Shown here piece after piece: positions 1 through 6,907 of a DNA stretch of 64,000 bases. The stretch comes from Mycobacteriales bacterium. GTDB lineage: Bacteria > Actinomycetota > Actinomycetes > DATLTS01. The notes beneath the pieces were generated by a model that saw only the letters and a list, made by a program, of their open reading frames with translations, was not told the origin of the DNA and ran no database searches. A program made the translations under genes and the position numbers. The stretch lies in contig DATLTS010000059.1 of the NCBI GenBank assembly GCA_035533475.1, forward strand, positions 1 through 64,000. The letters are read 5' to 3'. Position 1 is the first letter of the stretch, and every line of letters starts with the position of its first letter.

Positions 1-391
1 TCCGGTGTCGCGGACCTCCCTGGTGCCGATCGCAGGCGCTACGGCCGGGTCAACACCCCCAACGCGACGGGCCATCCGGGACGGCTTCAGTCGCAACCAA
101 CCGTGGAATCCCCACCGCCACCGCGCCCTGCTTTCCCGGGAGACCAAAACTCCGATTCGGGCCGCTGAGCTGGGCGTTCACGCCATACCCATGGCGAGGC
201 ATCGGGACTTGACTTGCGCCAACGGTTCGATGCCGCGAGTAGACAGCGGCAAGGGTTTAACGCTAAACGCTCTTCGAAAAGCTGGGCTTATCGAACGGCA
301 CGGGAAGAGTCGGCAAGATCCGCGGATCCTCGGCCTGGTTTGAACCCGAGCTGGCGGCTGGCAGCGAACGGTCAGGAGGAGGGGCGGCCGT
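1..391. other. Stretch without a supportable gene
   Basis: No reading frame here has convincing coding character. The open frames on the plus strand lack a ribosome-binding site and resemble no family I recognise. The stretch may be the tail of a region continuing to the left of the window. A short palindrome-like GTTTA/TAAAC pair lies near 256-269, but nothing ties it to a function. Confidence 0.5.
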
Positions 392-427
392 GGTCCCCGC
401 GCACGGATCGGTGCGTGCGCGGGGACC
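392..427 (-). terminator. GC-rich hairpin downstream of the secreted-protein gene
   Basis: The arms at 392-404 and 415-427 are perfect 13-bp reverse complements around a 10-nt loop. The hairpin begins 12 nt past the stop of the minus-strand gene ending at 440. No T-run follows it, which is common for actinobacterial terminators, so termination is inferred from position and stem strength. Confidence 0.6.
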
Positions 428-439
428 GCCCGGTCGGCT

Positions 440-982
440 CTACCGCTGGTCGTGCGGGACGTCGACGGTGATCGTGGTGCTGCTGCTGTCGATCAGGTCG
501 GGGGCGGTGCCGGCGGCGGTCTCCGAGCAGGTGAGCTGGATGGTGTAGACGCGGCCGGTGCCGGTGCCGGAGCGTTCCGCGCGCACCTGCGCGGTGGTCG
601 TGGCCGTGGTGCCCTCGGGCGAGCTGGCGGTATTGAAGGTGCCGGTGAAGTCGGGGCCCTGCTGCGGGTTCGGCTGGCCGGAGCCGTTGAGCTCGCTGCC
701 GTTGACCATCTTGTTGTCGGTGATCGCCCCGACCGTGATCGTGGTGGTGTCGCTCGTGACGGGCGTGGCGTCAGGCGGCGCGGTGTAGTTGATCGTGACG
801 GTCTGCATCTTGTGGTTCGGCGGCCAGATGGTGGTCGGCGACCAGGTCACCTTGCCGTCGGCGCAGGTGGTGCTGCCGGGCCTGCTGGTGCCGCCGGCGG
901 GGGAGCCGGGGCTGGCCAGGGCTGGGATCGCCAGCGCGGCCAGGCTGCTGGCGGCGAGGGCGACGGCGAGGCGGGTACGCAT
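440..982 (-). CDS. Small secreted protein with a WPPNHKM motif
   Basis: The 180-residue protein starts with MRTRLAVALAASSLAALA, a typical Sec signal peptide (about residues 1-24). The ATG at 982 is chosen because a GAGGAG ribosome-binding site sits about 10 nt upstream; the frame is open further upstream but that extension is not signal-like. The mature part is Thr/Ser/Gly-rich and predicted to be beta-structured. It carries TIWPPNHKMQTV near residue 50; similar WPPNHKM strings occur in Ig-like or HYR-like modules of bacterial extracellular proteins, from memory of those families. Two cysteines (near residues 39 and 150) could form a disulphide. It is probably exported and released, since no membrane anchor or lipobox is visible. 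It is divergent from the nucleotidyltransferase gene. The specific function is unknown. Confidence 0.65.
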   Translation of the reverse strand: MRTRLAVALAASSLAALAIPALASPGSPAGGTSRPGSTTCADGKVTWSPTTIWPPNHKMQTVTINYTAPPDATPVTSDTTTITVGAITDNKMVNGSELNGSGQPNPQQGPDFTGTFNTASSPEGTTATTTAQVRAERSGTGTGRVYTIQLTCSETAAGTAPDLIDSSSTTITVDVPHDQR

Positions 983-1241
983 CCGGGTGGGCTCCTCTGT
1001 GCTCAGGGGCAGAACGGGCAAAGTGGGGGTTCGCCGCCGCCGGGCGGGCTCCGGCCCCAGGATCGGGGAAAAATTCCGGATATTCACGTCAAACCGGACA
1101 GGTCCCGGTGGGCGCGGCGGGGCCGGGGCTCTGGTGGCCCCGCCGGTTGCGGCGCGGCCCGACCGGGCCGGGTGGCGGCGGGGGCGCCGTCGTTACGCTG
1201 ATCAACTTCCGGGGCGGTGGCTGGCCGGGTGGAGGTGGCGG

Positions 1242-1931
1242 ATGCGGGCTCTCGTGCTGTGCGGCGGGCGCGGCACCCGGGCGTACCCGTTGACCGCGGA
1301 GCTGCCGAAGCCGTTGCTCGAGATCGGCGGGCGGCCGATCCTTCGCCATGTCCTCGACATCTACGCGCGCCAGCGGGTCACCGAGTTCGTGCTAGCCGCC
1401 GGTTTCCACGCCGACGCCATCACCGCGTTCGCGGAAAGCCTGCCGTCGCACTGGCGCGTCGACGTGGTCGACACCGGGGTCGAGGCCGGCACCGCCGAAC
1501 GGGTGCGGGCCTGCCTGGACCATCTCGGCGAGGCCTTCCACGCCACCTACGGCGACGGGGTGGGCAACGTCGACCTCGACCGGCTCGCCGCCCGCCACCG
1601 GGAGCATCCGGGCACCGGGACGGTCACCGCCGTCCCGCTGCCCTCGCCGTACGGGACGCTCGACCTCGGTCCGGGGGACGCGGTGTGCGGCTTCCGGGAA
1701 AAACCCCGGCTGCCCGAGCACTGGATAAACGCCGGCTTCTTCGTCTTCGACCGGTCGGCGCTCGCCCACCCCGGGGACGACCTCGAACGGGACGTGCTGC
1801 CGGCGCTGGCCGGGTCCGGGGAGTTGTTCGTCTACCGTCACGAGGGTTTCTGGGCATCCCTCGACACCTACAAGGACCAGATGGATCTCGACGCGCTCGC
1901 GACATCGGGGGACCCACCGTGGCAGGGTTGA
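1242..1931 (+). CDS. Sugar-phosphate nucleotidyltransferase
   Basis: This 229-residue protein is a nucleotidyltransferase of the glucose-1-phosphate cytidylyl/thymidylyltransferase type. The N-terminal ALVLCGGRGTRAYPLT is the NTP-binding G-G-x-G-T-R loop, followed by the PKPLLEIGGRPI segment typical of these enzymes. TYGDGVGNVDL (about residues 105-115) matches the metal-binding loop, and GFREKP and WINAGFFVF further match the family. In this family the reaction joins a sugar 1-phosphate to NTP and releases pyrophosphate. GGAGG at 1231-1235 lies 6 nt before the ATG. The stop overlaps the start of the following dehydratase gene, so the pair probably supplies a modified nucleotide sugar for surface glycans. 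Closest resemblance is to RfbF-like cytidylyltransferases, but the NTP specificity cannot be decided by eye. Confidence 0.85.
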   Translation: MRALVLCGGRGTRAYPLTAELPKPLLEIGGRPILRHVLDIYARQRVTEFVLAAGFHADAITAFAESLPSHWRVDVVDTGVEAGTAERVRACLDHLGEAFHATYGDGVGNVDLDRLAARHREHPGTGTVTAVPLPSPYGTLDLGPGDAVCGFREKPRLPEHWINAGFFVFDRSALAHPGDDLERDVLPALAGSGELFVYRHEGFWASLDTYKDQMDLDALATSGDPPWQG

Positions 1932-2893
1932 GCGGCACCGCGGTCCTCGTCACCGGCGCCACCGGGTTCATCGGGTCCCACGTGGTGCGCCGGCTGCTCG
2001 CCGAGGGCGCGGAGGTGCACGCGCTGACCAGCACGGTTTCCGCGGTCTATCCCAGCCGGCTGCTCGACCTGCGGCGGGACATCCGGCTGCACGAAGGAAA
2101 CGTGTGCGACCGCAGCGCGATGGACGCCGTCGTCGCCGCCGCCCGGCCGTCCCGGGTGCTGCACCTCGCCGCCTACACCCACGTCGGCAAGTCCTGGCAG
2201 CGCGTCGACGAGTGCGTGCAGACCAACGTTCAGGGCACGGTGAATCTGCTCCAGGCGCTCGCCGGGACCGGCTACGAACGATTCGTCTACGTCGGCACCA
2301 GCGAGATCTACGGGGATGTGCCGGTGCCGTTCCGGGAGGACGCCCCGGTCAACCCGATCTCGCCGTACTCGGTGAGCAAGTACGCCGGGGAGATGTACTG
2401 CCGGATGTTCCACCAGGGTCGCGGGTGGCCGATCGTCATGCTGCGCCCGTTCAACGCCTACGGTCCCGCCCAGAGCCCGGACCGGGTTGTGCCCGAGATC
2501 ATCACCAGGGGGCTGCGGGGTCAGTCGTTGAAGATGACTAGTGGCCAGCAGACCCGCGAGTTCAACTTTGTCGAGGACCTGGCCGACGGGTTCGTTCGGG
2601 CGGCGATCGCGCCCGACGTCGACGGGGAGATCATCAACCTCGGTTGCGGGGTGGAGACCGCGATCCGGGACATGGCCGGCCGCCTGCTCGACCTGCTCGG
2701 ACATCCGGTCGAGGCCCAGTTCGGCGCCCTCCCGGACCGGCCGACCGAGATTCGCCGGATGGCCGCGGATGCGAGCAAGGCTCGCCGACTGCTCGGCTGG
2801 ATGCCGACCGTCCTCCTCGACGACGGCCTCTCCCGCACCGTGGACTGGTATCGGGAGGAGCTCGCGACCCGGCCGTCCGCCTACGACGCCTGA
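1919..2893 (+). CDS. NAD-dependent epimerase/dehydratase (extended SDR)
   Basis: The 324-residue protein begins with TAVLVTGATGFIGSHVVRRL, the Rossmann GxxGxxG motif of extended short-chain dehydrogenases. The catalytic triad region is visible as TSEIYG followed by SPYSVSKYAGE, which gives the YxxxK pair. This pattern resembles GDP-mannose or CDP/dTDP-glucose 4,6-dehydratases and related epimerases. The GTG at 1919 is chosen because GGGGG lies 7 nt upstream; it overlaps the preceding gene by 13 nt, so translation is probably coupled. A TTG at 1928 is an alternative. Together with the upstream nucleotidyltransferase it would make an activated, modified hexose. Substrate is not determined. Confidence 0.85.
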   Translation: MAGLSGTAVLVTGATGFIGSHVVRRLLAEGAEVHALTSTVSAVYPSRLLDLRRDIRLHEGNVCDRSAMDAVVAAARPSRVLHLAAYTHVGKSWQRVDECVQTNVQGTVNLLQALAGTGYERFVYVGTSEIYGDVPVPFREDAPVNPISPYSVSKYAGEMYCRMFHQGRGWPIVMLRPFNAYGPAQSPDRVVPEIITRGLRGQSLKMTSGQQTREFNFVEDLADGFVRAAIAPDVDGEIINLGCGVETAIRDMAGRLLDLLGHPVEAQFGALPDRPTEIRRMAADASKARRLLGWMPTVLLDDGLSRTVDWYREELATRPSAYDA

Positions 2894-2917
2894 GCCTCCG
2901 CTCGACGCCGCGCGACC

Positions 2918-2923
2918 TACACT
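2918..2923 (+). promoter_or_regulatory. Leaderless -10 box of the fur-like gene
   Basis: TACACT lies exactly 7 nt before the GTG at 2931, so transcription would begin at or next to the start codon. No ribosome-binding site is visible. No clear -35 box is seen. Confidence 0.5.
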
Positions 2924-2930
2924 CGAAGCT

Positions 2931-3359
2931 GTGCCCGGACCGGCGTGGCAGTCGATGTTGCGTTCCAAGGGCTACCGGCTGACCCCGCAACGCCAACTCG
3001 TCCTCGAGGCGGTCACCGCGCTCGGTCACGGCACCCCCGAGGAAATCCTCGCCGACGTGCGCCGGACCGCGAGCGCGGTCAACGTTTCCACCGTCTACCG
3101 CAGCCTCGAGCTGCTCGAGAGCCTGGGGCTGGTCACCCACACCCATCTGGGCCACGGGGCCCCGACCTATCACCTCGCCGACGACGCCGACCACGTGCAC
3201 CTGGTCTGCCGGGGCTGCGGCACCGTCCAGGAGGTGCCGGCCAGCGCCGTCGAGGACACCGTCGAACGCCTCGCCGCCGACCACCGATTCCACGTCGACG
3301 TCCGGCACTTCGCGATCTTCGGGACTTGCGCCGGGTGCGCCGTCCCCACCCAGGATTGA
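2931..3359 (+). CDS. Fur-family metal-responsive regulator
   Basis: The 142-residue protein has the Fur winged-helix domain in its first half (GYRLTPQRQLVLEAV, then SAVNVSTVYRSLELLESLGLV). The dimerisation/metal domain follows, with HVHLVCRGCG. Two CxxC pairs (C93/C96 and C133/C136) form the structural zinc site of the family. Fur, Zur and related members repress or activate metal uptake, oxidative stress or heme genes; which metal is sensed here is not decidable. The GTG at 2931 has a -10-like TACACT 7 nt upstream and no ribosome-binding site, which suggests a leaderless message; an in-frame ATG at 2955 is less likely. The YgfZ-like gene begins 5 nt after the stop, so the two are probably co-transcribed, as is common in actinobacteria. 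Confidence 0.9.
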   Translation: MPGPAWQSMLRSKGYRLTPQRQLVLEAVTALGHGTPEEILADVRRTASAVNVSTVYRSLELLESLGLVTHTHLGHGAPTYHLADDADHVHLVCRGCGTVQEVPASAVEDTVERLAADHRFHVDVRHFAIFGTCAGCAVPTQD

Positions 3360-3363
3360 GCAG

Positions 3364-4389
3364 ATGACCCGCAGCCCGTTCCTCGACCTGCCCGGTGCGG
3401 TCGCCGCCGACGCGCCGGACGCCGCGGTGCCCGGCCACTACGGCGATCCGCTGCGCGAGCAGCGAGCCCTCGCCGAGGCCGTCGGGCTGGTCGACCGCGG
3501 CAACCGTGACGTGCTCCGGGTCACCGGGGCCGATCGGCTGTCCTGGCTGCACAGCCTGACCAGCCAGCATCTCGACGGACTCCCGCCGTGGCAGCCGCGG
3601 GAGGGCCTGGTGCTCAGCCCGCACGGTCATGTCGAGCAGCACTTCGTTATCGTCGACGACGGCGCCGCTTCCTTCCTCGACGTGGAGCCCGGCACCGCCA
3701 GCGAGCTGATGGCTTTCCTCGACTCCATGCGTTTCCTGCTCCGGGTCGACGTCGCGGACGTGACCGCCGAATGGGCGGTGCTCACCGTCGCCGGCCCGGA
3801 CACCGGGTCGGTGCTGCGCCGGTTCGGCGGGCCTGACGAGCTGCCGACGGGCGCCGCCCCGCTGCCCGGTGGGGGGTTCCTCAGACGCCGGGAGTGGCCC
3901 GGCACCGCCGTCGACCTCGTCGTGCCGCGGGCGTCGCTGCCGGCGCTCGCCGCCGAGCTGGTCGCGCCGGTCAGCGGGTTCGCCGCGTTCGAGGCGCTGC
4001 GGGTTGCCGAACGCCGGCCGCGGCTCGGGTTCGAGACCGACCACCGGACGATCCCGCACGAGGTCGGGTGGCTGGAGACCGCGGTGCACCTGGACAAGGG
4101 CTGCTACCGCGGGCAGGAGACGGTGGCCCGGGTGCACAACCTGGGCCGGCCGCCGCGCCGGCTGGTCTTCCTCCACCTGGACGGCAGCGTCGTGTCCCTG
4201 CCGGCTCACGGCGAGCCGGTGGAGCTCGACGGGGCGCGGGTCGGGTTCGTGACCAGCGCCGCCCGGCACTACGAGCTGGGCCCGATCGCGCTCGCGCTGG
4301 TCAAGCGGTCCACCCCGGAGGACGCGGAGCTGCTCGCCGGGGGGATTGCGGCGAAGGTCGAGCCGGCCGGGATCGTCACCGCCGGCTGA
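3364..4389 (+). CDS. ygfZ: Folate-binding YgfZ/GcvT-like protein
   Basis: This 341-residue protein is related to the aminomethyltransferase GcvT fold. It carries the diagnostic YgfZ signature K-G-C-Y-x-G-Q-E at residues 245-252, with the conserved cysteine at position 247. YgfZ proteins bind tetrahydrofolate and support maturation or repair of some iron-sulfur enzymes such as MiaB; this is known from the family and not shown here. The N-terminal RVTGADRLSWLHSLTSQ segment is also characteristic. The ATG follows the Fur-family stop by 4 nt, and a weak GAG-type ribosome-binding site overlaps that stop. The pairing of a metal regulator with an Fe-S-related protein fits a role in metal or redox homeostasis. 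Confidence 0.9.
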   Translation: MTRSPFLDLPGAVAADAPDAAVPGHYGDPLREQRALAEAVGLVDRGNRDVLRVTGADRLSWLHSLTSQHLDGLPPWQPREGLVLSPHGHVEQHFVIVDDGAASFLDVEPGTASELMAFLDSMRFLLRVDVADVTAEWAVLTVAGPDTGSVLRRFGGPDELPTGAAPLPGGGFLRRREWPGTAVDLVVPRASLPALAAELVAPVSGFAAFEALRVAERRPRLGFETDHRTIPHEVGWLETAVHLDKGCYRGQETVARVHNLGRPPRRLVFLHLDGSVVSLPAHGEPVELDGARVGFVTSAARHYELGPIALALVKRSTPEDAELLAGGIAAKVEPAGIVTAG

Positions 4390-4523
4390 GCCGGGCACCG
4401 GGGCGCGCCGATTTTCCTGATTTAGCACGCTGGGGCGGTTCGGCGGGCACACTGGCGGTGGCCCCCGGGCGCCGGCGAACTTCGCGCCCGGATCCGGCGG
4501 GGGGGGATCCGCGGGGAGGCGTG

Positions 4524-6590
4524 ATGTCCCAGGCGCACCGCGCGGCCACTCTGGCGCGGCAGGCGCTGGCCGCCGGAGACCTGGCGCGGGCAGATCACCT
4601 GTTGACGGATACCAGCGGCACCGACGCAGTTGCCCGGGCGGGGTTGCTGCGGGTTCGCGCGCAGCTCGCTCTTTCCGGGTCGGGGAACGCCCTCGTCCAG
4701 TGCCGCGCGATTTCGGCGGAGGCGACGGAGCTGGCCGCCGAATGCCCGCTGCCGGCGGCATTGAGCCTGGCGGACGCCGCGAGCCTTGCGCTGTGCGGGC
4801 ATGAGCCGCAGTTGGCGCTGACCCTGTTGAGTCGCGCCGGCGAGCTCGCCGCTGACGAGCCCGAGGCCACCCGCTACGTCAGCCTGGTCCATGCCCTGGT
4901 GCAGGCCTTTCTGGGCAACGCGGATGGGGCGCTCGCAACGCTGAAGCCGATCCTCGAGCCGGTGGAGCGGGCCGAGGCGATAGGCGACTGGTTGCAGCAC
5001 GTTCGGGCAACCGCGCTGACGTTGGGCGTTCTCGAGCGGTACGACCTGTGCCAGCAGCTGACCCGGCGAGCCGTGACCGCAGCCCGGGACGTCGGCTCGA
5101 CAGGCTTCCTGCCCCTGTTGTTGAACCTTCAGTCCAACGCGGCGTTCCTTGCCGGAGATCACGCGACCGCCCTGCTTGCCGCGTTGGAGGCTCAGGATCT
5201 GGCTGAGGCCACCGGGCAGGCCGCCATGGTGGCGTTCGGGTCATGCTGCGCGGCGCTGGTGGAAGCGGTTCGCGGGCATGACGCCAGCGTTAAGCGCCAC
5301 TTGGCCCGGGCCCGTGCCGGGATCCCGGACACCGGGATGGAAGTGCTCGTCACCATGAGTGACGTCGCCGAAGGGCTCCTCGGCCTGTCGACCGAGGACG
5401 TCGAAGGTTCAGTCGCGGCCTATCAACGAGTCGAGGAGCGCCTCGCGCGGATCGGCAATCGATCGAGCGTCCTTCAGTGGCGGGCCGATCAGATCGAAGC
5501 GCTATGGCGGGCCGACCGCCGCCACGAGGCCGGCGTCCGACTCGCCGCCTTCGATGAGCAGCTGCGGCAGAGCCCGCTGCCGTGGTCTTCGCGCCTCGCT
5601 GCCAAATGTCACGGGCTGCTTGACGCCGAGGGCTGGACCGCGCAGTTCGAGGCGGCGGTCGCGGCGCACCCACCGGTCCTGCCAGCATTCGAGCGTGGCC
5701 GCGCCTACTTGTTGTGGGCGGAACGGCTAAACGCCCAAGGCCGCGCGGGCGAGGCTGCAACGCGGGCCGCCGAGGCAGGTAAATGCTTCGACGACTGCGG
5801 GGCGGTCATCTGGAGCCGTCGAGCTCGGCAGATCTGCGACGGGCGCGCGGCCGGACTGACACCACAATCCGGGGTTGCACTGCGAGTTCGCACCCTCGGG
5901 GACTTTGCCCTCGAGCAGCACGGCCGGCCCCTTCCGATCAAACATGGGGTGCCGGCACAGGCGCTCAAGCTCTTCGTCGCCTTCGGTGGCCAGATCCATC
6001 TCGAACAGCTCGCCGAAGCGCTCTGGCCCGGGGTACCGGCCGACGAAGGACGAGCCCGCCTTCGCAATGTCGTCGCACGGATCCGCAGCCAACTCGGCCC
6101 GGTACTGCGACGCGACGCCGACGTTCTTGTCCTTGATGCGGACACCGACGTTCGGGAGTTCGAGCGGCTCGCCCAGATGGCCTTGACCGCTGCTCGTGGC
6201 GACCCCTCGGCTACCGAGCGCGCGGTCGAGGCGTTACGGCTTTACTGCGGCGAGTTCCTGCCCGCCGACCGTTACAACCCGGCGATGGTCGCCACTCGCG
6301 AACGGCTGCACCGGATTTTCCTCGCCCTGCTGGATCGGCTCGCCGACGAATCCGCCCACCGGGGAGACCCCGTCGAGGCGGTGCGCTGGCTGGAGCGCGG
6401 GATCGCGGCCGAACGGTACGACGACACGCGCCATCTTCGCGCCGCCGATCTGTTGCTGGCGTCCGGGCACCACCCCGCCGCCGTGGAGATGCTCAATCGG
6501 GCCCGCCAGGTCGCCGTTGAACTGGACGTATCGCCGTCGCCACGCCTTCTCGAGATGGAATGCCGCCTGCGACGTCGGCTGCCGGACTAG
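4524..6590 (+). CDS. Regulator with C-terminal SARP/BTAD module
   Basis: The 688-residue protein has an alanine/leucine-rich, helical-repeat N-terminal part (about 1-450) resembling TPR arrays. This is followed by an OmpR-like winged helix starting at VRTLGDFALEQHGRPLPIK (about 453) and by a bacterial transcriptional activator domain to the end. The winged-helix/BTAD pair defines SARP regulators, usually activators of secondary metabolism or development. In AfsR-type proteins that pair is N-terminal, so this order is inverted, and no ATP-binding NB-ARC domain is visible. Start: GGGGAGG lies 6 nt before the ATG at 4524, with a GTG codon immediately before it. It precedes a small gene and a giant secreted protein on the same strand, which are possible targets. 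Confidence 0.8.
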   Translation: MSQAHRAATLARQALAAGDLARADHLLTDTSGTDAVARAGLLRVRAQLALSGSGNALVQCRAISAEATELAAECPLPAALSLADAASLALCGHEPQLALTLLSRAGELAADEPEATRYVSLVHALVQAFLGNADGALATLKPILEPVERAEAIGDWLQHVRATALTLGVLERYDLCQQLTRRAVTAARDVGSTGFLPLLLNLQSNAAFLAGDHATALLAALEAQDLAEATGQAAMVAFGSCCAALVEAVRGHDASVKRHLARARAGIPDTGMEVLVTMSDVAEGLLGLSTEDVEGSVAAYQRVEERLARIGNRSSVLQWRADQIEALWRADRRHEAGVRLAAFDEQLRQSPLPWSSRLAAKCHGLLDAEGWTAQFEAAVAAHPPVLPAFERGRAYLLWAERLNAQGRAGEAATRAAEAGKCFDDCGAVIWSRRARQICDGRAAGLTPQSGVALRVRTLGDFALEQHGRPLPIKHGVPAQALKLFVAFGGQIHLEQLAEALWPGVPADEGRARLRNVVARIRSQLGPVLRRDADVLVLDADTDVREFERLAQMALTAARGDPSATERAVEALRLYCGEFLPADRYNPAMVATRERLHRIFLALLDRLADESAHRGDPVEAVRWLERGIAAERYDDTRHLRAADLLLASGHHPAAVEMLNRARQVAVELDVSPSPRLLEMECRLRRRLPD

Positions 6591-6659
6591 TCAAAACCGC
6601 CCAGTCGAAAACCCCCCGCTGCGGTACACGTCCGGGACGGCGCCGGGACGGCCGGCCCA

Positions 6660-6665
6660 TAACGT
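6660..6665 (+). promoter_or_regulatory. Leaderless -10 box before the 77-residue gene
   Basis: TAACGT lies exactly 7 nt before the GTG at 6673, and no ribosome-binding site is visible. The geometry matches the other leaderless starts in this window. Confidence 0.45.
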
Positions 6666-6672
6666 CCTGCTC

Positions 6673-6906
6673 GTGCTCGAATCCTTCGTCGTCCGGCTCA
6701 ACGTCGCACAGCTGACCGAAGGGCGACTGGTCGGTGAAGTGGAAGCCGTCGGCAGTGGCGAACGCCACCCGTTCCACGGATGCGACAGCCTTGTTGCCTT
6801 CTGCCAGCACAGCCTCCCTGCGCTAATCGATCAGCTCCCGGCGCCACGTGGCGCCGCCCCGCACGAGCGTCGCTTCTCGCCACCTTCGCCTACCCGTGAG
6901 GTCTGA
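6673..6906 (+). CDS. Small conserved-looking protein
   Basis: A 77-residue frame reads MLESFVVRLNVAQL, continues with VGEVEAVGSGERHPFHG and CDSLVAFCQ, and ends in a Pro/Arg-rich tail. The pattern of a strand, an ESGE-like turn and a short helix resembles small bacterial proteins of about 60-80 residues often found next to larger genes, but I cannot name a family. The GTG start is favoured by the -10-like TAACGT 7 nt upstream. The stop lies 1 nt before the ATG of the giant secreted protein, so the two would be co-transcribed. The coordinates are short and the prediction rests on composition and promoter geometry. Confidence 0.5.
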   Translation: MLESFVVRLNVAQLTEGRLVGEVEAVGSGERHPFHGCDSLVAFCQHSLPALIDQLPAPRGAAPHERRFSPPSPTREV

Positions 6907-6907
6907 A

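Noticed and set aside
5-471. Open frames at the left edge
   Set aside because: No ribosome-binding site or -10 box at a suitable distance and no family-like sequence; one overlaps the antisense of the secreted-protein gene.
3133-4761. 542-codon antisense frame across the Fur and YgfZ-like genes
   Set aside because: It crosses three genes with clear families, is Arg/Pro-rich, and shows no motif.
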